From Deltaproteobacteria bacterium UBA6930 (lineage in GTDB: Bacteria; Myxococcota_A; UBA9160; UBA6930), in the NCBI GenBank assembly GCA_002450755.1, contig DKAI01000206.1:1-6022 (forward strand): 6,022 bases of DNA, in the 5' to 3' direction. The notes under the pieces are model-generated. The model saw nothing but the letters and a program-made list of their open reading frames with translations. It was not told the origin of the DNA and ran no database searches. A program made the translations under genes and the position numbers. This document shows, in pieces, positions 1 through 5,321 of the stretch. How positions within the stretch are numbered: the first letter of the stretch is position 1; the number at the start of each line of letters is the position of its first letter.

Positions 1-45
1 TTCCGTAGTGGCTTAAGGCTCTAATGGAAAGAATACGGTGCATAA

Positions 46-705
46 ATGAAAAGAGATGAGAAGGCGCGACGAATTCAGAAAATTCTGGACGAGTTGTATC
101 CTGAGCCTCCGATACCCTTAGAGCACAACGATGCTTTTACACTATTAGTGGCGGTGCTTCTTTCCGCTCAGTGTACAGATGTGCGGGTCAATCTTGTGAC
201 ACCAGACCTTTTCAAGAGAGCGCCTAACTCCAAAGCAATGAGTAAGATGAGCGATAAAGACATCTTGCCATTTATAAAGTCTTGCGGTCTAGCACCCCAA
301 AAATCACGTGCGCTTTCGCGTTTGGCAAAGATTATTGAAGATGAGTACAACGGTCGGGTACCCGATACGTTCAAGGATTTGGAGAAGTTACCGGGAGTCG
401 GTCATAAGACAGCTAGTGTCGTAATGTCCCAGGCATTCGGATTTCCAGCGTTCCCCGTAGATACCCATATTCACAGACTCGCTGGTCGTTGGGGATTATC
501 GCGAGGTAAAACCGTTGAGCGGACTGAAAGAGATTTAAAACAAATTTTTCCAGAAATAAAATGGAATAAGCTTCACTTGCAAATAATATATTTTGGAAGA
601 GAGTATTGCCCTGCTCGTGGACACGATTTGACCAAATGTCAAATTTGCAAATGGGCAGCAACCCAAAAAAGAATCGCAGAGGAAAGTTATTCTGGATCAA
701 AGTAA
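46..705 (+). CDS. nth: Endonuclease III, DNA glycosylase/AP lyase for oxidised pyrimidines
   Basis: This 219-residue protein is a base-excision-repair enzyme that removes oxidised pyrimidines and nicks the abasic site; the length is close to the usual ~211. Visible family marks are AQCTD (41-45), the helix-hairpin-helix LPGVGHKTA (115-123) with catalytic Lys121, and FPVDTHIHR (136-144) with catalytic Asp139. The C-terminal cluster region is unusual. Canonical enzymes have C-X6-C-X2-C-X5-C, but here Cys188, Cys198 and Cys201 give C-X9-C-X2-C and no fourth cysteine follows. I recall similar tails (YCPARGHD...C..C) in several non-proteobacterial lineages, so this is probably a lineage variant and not damage. 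An in-frame TAA directly precedes the ATG, so the start cannot lie further upstream; no strong Shine-Dalgarno is visible. The gene converges on the antiporter with 8 bp between stops. Identity is very secure; cluster status is uncertain. Confidence 0.97.
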   Translation: MKRDEKARRIQKILDELYPEPPIPLEHNDAFTLLVAVLLSAQCTDVRVNLVTPDLFKRAPNSKAMSKMSDKDILPFIKSCGLAPQKSRALSRLAKIIEDEYNGRVPDTFKDLEKLPGVGHKTASVVMSQAFGFPAFPVDTHIHRLAGRWGLSRGKTVERTERDLKQIFPEIKWNKLHLQIIYFGREYCPARGHDLTKCQICKWAATQKRIAEESYSGSK

Positions 706-713
706 TGATCTAT

Positions 714-1676
714 TCAGGTGCCTGAAACACGCCAACCTATGTACCCGATATAAAAAACGAGAAGAAATAGTCCATGACTCCTGCGTAATTCGGATCGCCA
801 AAAAACTATTGCCCATAGAATAAACGTCAGAAAAAGTACGGAAACTATATCTGTAATACCTCCATGGGAGGGGATATCTACAGGATGAACGAGTGCTACA
901 AAACCGAGTACGAAAGCGAGATTCAAGACATTAGAACCGATGATATTTCCTACGGCAAGATCAGGGTGGCCACGGAATGCGGATACCAGAGACGCCGTAA
1001 GTTCAGGAAGACTCGTGCCAACAGCTAAAACTGCCAAGCCGATAATGGACTCACGAATTCCAAAATGTTCTGCTAGACCCTGTCCACTAAACACGATTAA
1101 TTCCGCACCAAGGATTAGTGCAATCGCTCCAACGATTATGAATCCTATATTTTTCGAAAGGTTTGTATTTGCGTTCGAAGAGTCCTTTTGGCGACCATAT
1201 ACTTCTTTCGGGTCATTTCGTCCCTGTTTTATTGTTCGGTAAAGAAAAACGATAAGGAGTCCGACTAGAACAACACCTTCTACACGGCCGAATTTGCCCG
1301 AGTTTGGAAAGAAAGCAAGGATCAACGTTATAGACGTGAGTAAGAACAAAAACGGCATTTCGATAGTGGCAATTTTGGGGCTGATTTTGAGCGGCAAAAC
1401 GAGAGCCGTAAGCGCGGCAATCAGGCCAATATTCGCCATATTTGAACCCATCACATTGCCAAAAGCCATCTCGGTAGAGCCCGTGACCGAAGCAATAAGG
1501 TTAACGGCAAACTCAGGGAGGCTGGTACCAAATGCGACAACGGTGAGACCGATAATTAAGGGGGAAATCTGCAAGGATCTTGAAAGTCGAGTTGCTCCTC
1601 TGACGAGAGCTTCGCCTCCCCCGAGAAGGACGGCAAACCCTAAGGCAAGCACTAAAATAAGTAATGACAGATCCAC
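714..1676 (-). CDS. Calcium/sodium antiporter, CaCA family (YrbG-like)
   Basis: This 320-residue inner-membrane cation exchanger is predicted to swap Ca2+ for Na+ or H+ across the cytoplasmic membrane. The protein is almost wholly hydrophobic, with about ten membrane segments and a polar cytoplasmic loop near 148-175. The two inverted alpha-repeats are plain: GTSLPE at 50-55 with GN..GSN at 73-79, and GTSLPE at 220-225 with GN..GSN at 243-249. The offset is exactly 170 residues, and Glu55 and Glu225 are the expected ion ligands. Length matches E. coli YrbG (~325). The start is GTG, preceded by AAGGAG (1688-1693) at a rather long 11-nt spacing. It lies downstream of the DLMSSW methyltransferase on the same strand with a 77-bp gap. 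A promoter-like and a hairpin-like element in that gap suggest it can be transcribed on its own. Ion specificity cannot be read from the sequence. Confidence 0.95.
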   Translation of the reverse strand: MDLSLLILVLALGFAVLLGGGEALVRGATRLSRSLQISPLIIGLTVVAFGTSLPEFAVNLIASVTGSTEMAFGNVMGSNMANIGLIAALTALVLPLKISPKIATIEMPFLFLLTSITLILAFFPNSGKFGRVEGVVLVGLLIVFLYRTIKQGRNDPKEVYGRQKDSSNANTNLSKNIGFIIVGAIALILGAELIVFSGQGLAEHFGIRESIIGLAVLAVGTSLPELTASLVSAFRGHPDLAVGNIIGSNVLNLAFVLGFVALVHPVDIPSHGGITDIVSVLFLTFILWAIVFWRSELRRSHGLFLLVFYIGYIGWRVSGT

Positions 1677-1693
1677 TCTTTTCCGAACTCCTT

Positions 1694-1731
1694 AAAAACT
1701 GCTCTGGGCAATGTTCGTCCCGTTCCTGAGC
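1694..1731 (-). terminator. Possible attenuator/terminator hairpin ahead of the antiporter
   Basis: Read on the minus strand, GCTC (1731-1728) can pair with GAGC (1704-1701), and inside it GGG (1721-1719 region) can pair with CCC (1708-1706). A TTTTT tract (1698-1694) follows 2 nt later. The T-tract then runs directly into the antiporter's AAGGAG ribosome site. The stem is interrupted and only moderately GC-rich, so this could be a weak terminator of the upstream methyltransferase gene, an attenuator, or chance. Confidence 0.25.
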
Positions 1732-1742
1732 CTAGAATCCTT

Positions 1743-1770
1743 ATGATACTTGTCTACCCTTTTGTCCCAA
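1743..1770 (-). promoter_or_regulatory. Candidate sigma70-type promoter for the antiporter
   Basis: On the minus strand, TTGGGA (1770-1765, 4 of 6 consensus) lies 16 nt before TATCAT (1748-1743, 5 of 6 consensus). Transcription would begin near 1736, giving a leader of about 60 nt that contains the possible attenuator. The -35 element falls inside the last codons of the upstream methyltransferase. Pattern match only. Confidence 0.3.
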
Positions 1771-2377
1771 CGACCAGCCATAAAGGATCTGCCGGCTGAG
1801 GGGGCGAGTGATCTAGAAACTCTACCTTAGAGAACCCATCAGAAATTTCGAAATAGCGCGTTATCAATTTGATCCTCTCCGTAGAAGAAAGTATATGCCA
1901 TGCGCGAATAGCCTTGGTGGGAAACATTCTATGGGAAGTCGATACGACGAAGATTCCTTTCGGCTTTAGTACTCGCGCAACCTCTGAAAAGACTTCTATC
2001 GGCCGAGTTAAGTATTGAATCGATACAGCTTTGAGTACCGCGTGAAACGTATTATCGGGATATGGAAGAGTAGGAGTTTGGTTGAGATCTTGAACTGTTT
2101 TGTGATCGAGCTGACTATTAGAATCGAGCTCGACTTGATTCATGCCCAATCCAGATACATGGGAATAGGATATATCAGCGGGAAGGTGGGAAATCCAGGA
2201 CGACATTAGGTCTAGAAGAACTCCCGATTCGGGTAATAATTGCCTGTAGCTTTCGGTCAAGGCCTGCACTGTGAGATCATCTATGTGAGCGACTAAACGG
2301 GGAGATTGATAAAATTCTATATCAGGCCTCGTGTCAATACGATCAAAGTAGTCGTCGGGAAATTCATTCTGTTTCAG
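1754..2377 (-). CDS. SAM-dependent methyltransferase-like protein of the 'DLMSSW' family; start codon unresolved
   Basis: This small class I methyltransferase-like protein has no known substrate. Numbered from the CTG at 2377 (207 residues), motif I is not the usual GxGxG but LLDLMSSWISHLP (54-66), which I recognise as typical of this family. After it come GLGMN (76-80), VQDLN (95-99), the acidic LPYPDNTFHAVL region, and VLKPKGIFVVS with an SHRMFPTKA segment near 148-156. The nearest conventional start is a GTG at 2269, but it has no Shine-Dalgarno. In-frame codons upstream (2270-2377) encode a segment containing FPDDYFDRID and FYQSPRLVAHIDD that I know as the family's normal N-terminus. No ATG, GTG or TTG occurs in frame between 2270 and the TAG at 2417-2419. 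Either an ATT (2380) or CTG (2377) start with AAGAG upstream is used, or the gene carries a nonsense or frameshift lesion near its start. It is divergent from the macro-domain gene. Confidence 0.8.
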   Translation of the reverse strand: MKQNEFPDDYFDRIDTRPDIEFYQSPRLVAHIDDLTVQALTESYRQLLPESGVLLDLMSSWISHLPADISYSHVSGLGMNQVELDSNSQLDHKTVQDLNQTPTLPYPDNTFHAVLKAVSIQYLTRPIEVFSEVARVLKPKGIFVVSTSHRMFPTKAIRAWHILSSTERIKLITRYFEISDGFSKVEFLDHSPPQPADPLWLVVGTKG

Positions 2378-2447
2378 AATTTGTACTCTTTTAGAAATCG
2401 GTAGTCTTTCAGCATGCTAACTCGATTTCATCCATCAGGAAAGAAAA
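2378..2447. promoter_or_regulatory. Divergent intergenic region between methyltransferase-like and macro-domain genes
   Basis: This roughly 70-bp segment must hold the leftward and rightward start signals if neither gene is read from outside. It contains a perfect 8-bp palindrome AGCATGCT (2411-2418) that could be a small operator. No convincing -35/-10 pair was found in either direction. The left part is open in the methyltransferase frame back to the TAG at 2417-2419. The right end carries the macro gene's AGGA ribosome site (2437-2440). Confidence 0.3.
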
Positions 2448-2969
2448 TTGATTCGTATACAAATAATACAAGGTGATATTACGATACTTAAGAGTGACGT
2501 CATTGTTAACGCCGCGAATGAACAATTGCTTGGAGGGGGAGGAGTCGATGGTGCAATCCATCGCGCCGCCGGTCCTGAACTTCTTGCTGCCTGTAAAGAT
2601 ATTAAAGAGGATCCTCCTGGAATACGTTGTCCAACGGGTGAGTGCCGTATAACACCTGGTTTTGAACTTCCGTCAGCCTTCGTAATTCATACCGTGGGCC
2701 CCGTATGGAAGGGTGGACGAGAAGAAGAAGAAAAAGCACTAAGAAATTGCTATCGCGGTTGTTTATCTCTCGCCGAAAAAAATGATTTAAAAACGATCGC
2801 GTTTCCGGCTATAAGTTGCGGTGTCTTCGGATATCCACTTAAACAGGCTTCTAAGATAGCGATAGAGACAATTACTAGCTTTCCAACTACTAAGAGTTCC
2901 TTAAGGTTGGTTCTCCTTGTCGCCTACAATCGAGAGATTCGAGTGGCCTTAAAGCAAGCGCTAGGTTGA
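2448..2969 (+). CDS. ymdB: Macro-domain ADP-ribose hydrolase / O-acetyl-ADP-ribose deacetylase, YmdB type
   Basis: This 173-residue single macro domain is expected to act in the cytoplasm, removing the acetyl group from O-acetyl-ADP-ribose and/or ADP-ribose from acidic residues. The match to E. coli YmdB (~177 residues) is close throughout: GDIT (9-12), NAAN (21-24), the loop GGGGVDGAIHRAAG (29-42), CPTGE (61-65), HTVGPVW (81-87) and ISCGVFGYP (122-130), where YmdB has ISTGVYGYP. Asn24 and Asp34 align with the catalytic Asn25 and Asp35 of YmdB. The start is TTG, supported by AGGA 7 nt upstream and by the match of the N-terminus to YmdB. It is a single gene divergent from the DLMSSW methyltransferase. 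No NAD-dependent deacetylase or ADP-ribosyltransferase partner is visible in this window, so the source of its substrate is unknown. The final codon and TGA overlap a TTGACA promoter element. Confidence 0.96.
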   Translation: MIRIQIIQGDITILKSDVIVNAANEQLLGGGGVDGAIHRAAGPELLAACKDIKEDPPGIRCPTGECRITPGFELPSAFVIHTVGPVWKGGREEEEKALRNCYRGCLSLAEKNDLKTIAFPAISCGVFGYPLKQASKIAIETITSFPTTKSSLRLVLLVAYNREIRVALKQALG

Positions 2970-2995
2970 CAATCCTGTCTTAGGTACTGTGTACT
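2966..2995 (+). promoter_or_regulatory. Candidate sigma70-type promoter for the crotonase-cupin(-methyltransferase) cluster
   Basis: A perfect TTGACA (2966-2971) overlaps the stop of the macro-domain gene and is followed after 18 nt by TGTACT (2990-2995, 4 of 6 match to TATAAT). Transcription from about 3002 would give a 5' leader of roughly 77 nt ahead of the crotonase ATG. This placement also argues against the upstream in-frame GTG at 2989 as the crotonase start, since that codon would lie in the promoter. Consensus match only. Confidence 0.4.
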
Positions 2996-3002
2996 CATTG
3001 CG

Positions 3003-3060
3003 AAGGGCAATAAACACACAGATCGAATACCGTGTTTTATCGACGTTCCACCACGCCCTT
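3003..3060 (+). other. Potential two-tier hairpin in the crotonase leader
   Basis: AAGGGC (3003-3008) is the reverse complement of GCCCTT (3055-3060). Inside it, ATAAACAC (3010-3017) pairs with GTGTTTTAT (3032-3040) apart from one bulged T. Five T residues (3059-3063) follow the outer stem, and the crotonase AAAGGAG begins at 3066. The structure could act as an attenuator, a weak terminator for readthrough from the macro gene, or a leader controlling ribosome access. The long asymmetric loop makes stability uncertain. Confidence 0.3.
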
Positions 3061-3065
3061 TTTGC

Positions 3066-3072
3066 AAAGGAG
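3066..3072 (+). promoter_or_regulatory. Strong ribosome binding site fixing the crotonase start
   Basis: AAAGGAG lies 6 nt before the ATG at 3079. It selects this ATG over the in-frame GTG at 2989, which would add 30 residues unlike the family and has only a poor AGG nearby. Confidence 0.8.
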
Positions 3073-3078
3073 CACTTT

Positions 3079-3837
3079 ATGTACGACAATTTCCTATTCG
3101 ACCGTTCGGACGAAATAGCGACAATTACACTTAACCGGCCCGAAAAAAGAAATCCCATTAACGAATCGATGCTAGAAGAATTCGAAGATATTGTGAGAAT
3201 CCTGAGAGACGATGGGAGCACCCGTACCGTGATTGTTACAGGAACGGGGAATACTTTCTGCGCAGGCGCCGATTTGTCGATCGTCAAAAATATTACTGAG
3301 CCAGCAGAGCAAAAAAGGATATTTGCGCGAGCTAGGAGTCGCCGAATTCGCCTGATAAGCAGAACGTTTGGCATGTTAGAGAATCTTGAGCAGTTGACGA
3401 TTGCGGCAGTAAATGGGTTTGCAGTAGGAGGAGGTTGGGGGCTCGCGCTTGCGTGTGACTTTCACTTCTCTATACCCGGTGCTCAATATTGGTTTCCTGA
3501 AGTAGATCTCGGAGTACCTCTAAGTATGGGTTCTACGGCTCGCCTCTATTCGTCGATAGGAGCAGTCCGAGCGAAGGAAGTCATCTTGACTTGTAATCGA
3601 TACAAAGCTGAAGAGTTAGAGCGTTGGGGAATGATAAATCGAATCTTCGAGGAGAAAGAATTGGCGAACGAGAGTGTGAAATTTGCGAAATTCCTGTTAG
3701 ATAAACCTGCGCGCGCGGCTACAGGATCGAAACTTAATGTGAATGCACTTTCACAAGTTTTAGCTCGAGAAATGTCGAGTTTCGATCCAGATACATTTAT
3801 ACATGCTCAAGAGAAGGAGGATTCAAAAATTGGCTGA
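3079..3837 (+). CDS. Enoyl-CoA hydratase/isomerase (crotonase) family protein
   Basis: This 252-residue cytoplasmic crotonase-fold enzyme acts on an acyl-CoA thioester. Clear marks are LNRPEKRNP (18-26), the first oxyanion-hole motif FCAGADL (60-66), and the second AAVNGFAVGGG (109-119) leading to LACDF (124-128). In rat enoyl-CoA hydratase the two catalytic glutamates are Glu144 and Glu164. The first position is Gly121 here (GGGWGL in place of GGGCEL), while the second is kept as Glu141 in FPEVDLG. A single glutamate at the second site is the arrangement of delta3,delta2-enoyl-CoA isomerases, so simple hydration is doubtful and isomerisation or another crotonase reaction is more likely. Its 3' end overlaps the cupin start by 8 bp, implying translational coupling. 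The family III CoA-transferase nearby on the other strand also handles CoA thioesters. The family is certain; the substrate is not. Confidence 0.95.
   Translation: MYDNFLFDRSDEIATITLNRPEKRNPINESMLEEFEDIVRILRDDGSTRTVIVTGTGNTFCAGADLSIVKNITEPAEQKRIFARARSRRIRLISRTFGMLENLEQLTIAAVNGFAVGGGWGLALACDFHFSIPGAQYWFPEVDLGVPLSMGSTARLYSSIGAVRAKEVILTCNRYKAEELERWGMINRIFEEKELANESVKFAKFLLDKPARAATGSKLNVNALSQVLAREMSSFDPDTFIHAQEKEDSKIG
3814..3820 (+). promoter_or_regulatory. Ribosome binding site for the cupin, inside the crotonase gene
   Basis: AAGGAGG, a near-perfect anti-16S match, lies 9 nt before the TTG at 3830. It favours TTG 3830 over the ATG at 3803, because the ATG would put this site inside the cupin coding sequence and add nine basic residues with no ribosome site of their own. 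Confidence 0.75.
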
Positions 3838-4195
3838 ATATACACGGATCTATCATGATGATTTAGGTGATTCACATTTGGAGACGATCTCGGTAGATTG
3901 TAAAGCCGATCGCGAAGCCACGAGCGAGATCAAGAGATCTACAAGTGAGTCCGCAACGAATTTTACTTTTATCGAAGCCCCACGTAATTGGAATTACGAA
4001 TGGCATAATGCTCCGCGTCGGCAATATGTCCTTTTATTCGGAGGAGAAATTGAGCTGGAAACTTCTGATGGAGAAGTAAAGCACCTTTTTCCCGGAGCAG
4101 TTATCTTTGCGGAAGATACTCAAGGTAAGGGCCATATTACGCGGAGCGTAGGTAATACCTCGGTCGTTTTAGGGATCGTTCCGATTACAGACTAG
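3830..4195 (+). CDS. Small cupin-domain protein
   Basis: This 121-residue single-domain cupin (beta-barrel) protein is cytoplasmic, with no signal peptide. The core is WHNAPRRQYVLLFGGEIE (58-75), a TSDGE turn (78-82), and the second cupin motif FPGAVIFAEDTQGKGHITR (87-105). Potential metal ligands are His59, Gln65 and His102. The classical HxH...E pattern of motif 1 is absent, so it may bind metal weakly or not at all. I recognise the WHNAPRRQY / AEDTxGKGHITR pattern from a family of small uncharacterised bacterial cupins, but know no established reaction. TTG 3830 is chosen from the strong AAGGAGG upstream; an ATG at 3803 would give 130 residues. It overlaps the crotonase stop by 8 bp, so the two are probably co-translated. 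The cupin may act on or sense a related metabolite. This is inference from position. Confidence 0.88.
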   Translation: MAEYTRIYHDDLGDSHLETISVDCKADREATSEIKRSTSESATNFTFIEAPRNWNYEWHNAPRRQYVLLFGGEIELETSDGEVKHLFPGAVIFAEDTQGKGHITRSVGNTSVVLGIVPITD

Positions 4196-4268
4196 TAAGT
4201 AAGATGACAAGATTTCGAACGAACCGTCGTGAATATTTTTCAAACTTGTTTCCAATTAGGAGAATAAG

Positions 4269-5321
4269 ATGGATGAAGAAAAGCTAGGAAATTTCATGAA
4301 CCGTGCCCTGAATGAAGCTGCGGCTACCTACCATGCTGCACTGGTTGTGGTTGGCGATAAGCTTGGACTTTATAAAACTTTGGCCAAGCACCCTCAAGGT
4401 CTTACTTCCACTGAGTTAGCTAGAGAAACGGATACCGCAGAGAGAAACGTACGCGAGTGGCTGGCATCTCAAACAGTGGGTGAGTATGTCATACACGACC
4501 CAGAGACTGATCGTTATTCAATGTCAGACGAGGCGGCGTTTGCTCTAGCGGATCCAAACGGTCCTGATCTCGCGGGGCTTTTCTACGTCGCTTCTTCTGT
4601 TCATCGATCGGAAGAGAAGGTCACAGAAGCCTTTAAGACGGGTAAGGGCGTAGGCTGGGGTGAACATGATCCGATGATGTTCTGTGGAGTTGAACGTTTT
4701 TTCCGTCCAGGTTATGCAGCAAATTTAGTTCAGGCTTGGATACCAGCTCTCGAAGGAGTTGAAGAAAAGCTACTGCGTGGGGCAACAGTTGCCGATGTAG
4801 GTTGCGGCCACGGAATTACTACCATCATTATGGGGCAGGCATTCCCTAAGAGTTCTTTTATCGGATTTGATTTCCATGCTCCGTCAGTAGACCGAGCCAA
4901 CCGCCTCGCAGCTGAGGCGGGTTTAGAAGGACGTGTAAAGTTTGAAGTCGCATCGGCAAAGGATTTCCCAGGCAGCGGCTACGACCTAGTGGCTTGCTTC
5001 GATTGTCTTCACGACATGGGAGATCCTCAAGGAACATCTTCGCATGTTTTGAGCACAATGGATTCTGATGGAAGCTGGCTTATCGTCGAACCCTTTGCAA
5101 ACGATACGCTCGAAGAAAACCTAAATACCGTAGGTCGACTTTACTATTCGGCCTCAACAATGATTTGTACCCCTGCTTCCCTTTCTCAGGAAGTGGGCCT
5201 TGCTCTAGGGGCGCAAGCTGGCGAAAAAAGAATTCGTGAAGTCGTTAAGGGAGGGGGATTCTCGCAGTTCCGTCGGGCAGCCGAGACGCCATTCAACTTG
5301 ATATACGAAGCGAAGCCTTAG
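4269..5321 (+). CDS. Class I SAM-dependent methyltransferase with N-terminal winged helix (Rv2258c type)
   Basis: This 350-residue protein has two domains. Residues ~15-95 form a winged-helix/dimerisation region (LTSTELARETDTAERNVREW near 45-64). Residues ~140-350 form a Rossmann-fold methyltransferase. SAM-binding motif I is VADVGCGHG (174-182), the acidic end of strand 2 is GFDFH (199-203) with Asp201, and FDCLHDMGDP (244-253) is the motif IV region. The C-terminal ALGAQAGE (312-319) and ETPFNL (339-344) blocks are typical of the family that includes M. tuberculosis Rv2258c, of similar length. The methyl acceptor is unknown, and a small molecule is more likely than DNA given the absence of an (N/D)PP(Y/F) motif. 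The ATG has AGGAG (4258-4262) at 6-nt spacing. It is 73 bp downstream of the cupin on the same strand, so it may be the third gene of that operon. No convincing separate promoter was found. Its stop overlaps the convergent CoA-transferase by 4 bp. Confidence 0.93.
   Translation: MDEEKLGNFMNRALNEAAATYHAALVVVGDKLGLYKTLAKHPQGLTSTELARETDTAERNVREWLASQTVGEYVIHDPETDRYSMSDEAAFALADPNGPDLAGLFYVASSVHRSEEKVTEAFKTGKGVGWGEHDPMMFCGVERFFRPGYAANLVQAWIPALEGVEEKLLRGATVADVGCGHGITTIIMGQAFPKSSFIGFDFHAPSVDRANRLAAEAGLEGRVKFEVASAKDFPGSGYDLVACFDCLHDMGDPQGTSSHVLSTMDSDGSWLIVEPFANDTLEENLNTVGRLYYSASTMICTPASLSQEVGLALGAQAGEKRIREVVKGGGFSQFRRAAETPFNLIYEAKP

Noticed and set aside
1..45. Tail of an upstream gene or promoter at the left edge
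   Set aside because: Only 45 bases are visible. Neither a convincing -35/-10 pair nor a recognisable C-terminus can be supported.
1294..1695. 133-codon plus-strand frame (and another at 940-1242) across the antiporter
   Set aside because: Both are antisense to the alpha-repeat regions of a clear CaCA antiporter, have no ribosome site of note and show no recognisable domain.
2448..2969. Macro domain as part of an ADP-ribosylation toxin-antitoxin or anti-phage locus
   Set aside because: No ADP-ribosyltransferase, sirtuin or other effector adjoins it. Its sequence is closest to the housekeeping YmdB type, and the flanking genes are metabolic.
2989..3078. 30-residue N-terminal extension of the crotonase from the GTG at 2989
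   Set aside because: The ATG at 3079 has an excellent AAAGGAG and matches the normal crotonase N-terminus. The GTG lies inside a promoter-like sequence and the extension resembles nothing in the family.
2961..3374. 137-codon open frame on the minus strand over the start of the crotonase gene
   Set aside because: It is antisense to a well-supported crotonase and its protein looks like no family I know. It is a shadow frame.
4196..4268. Possible promoter or terminator between cupin and Rv2258c-type methyltransferase
   Set aside because: An ATGACA is present but no -10 lies at a suitable distance. The only hairpin (ACGA/TCGT, 4219-4230) has 4 bp and is too weak to call.
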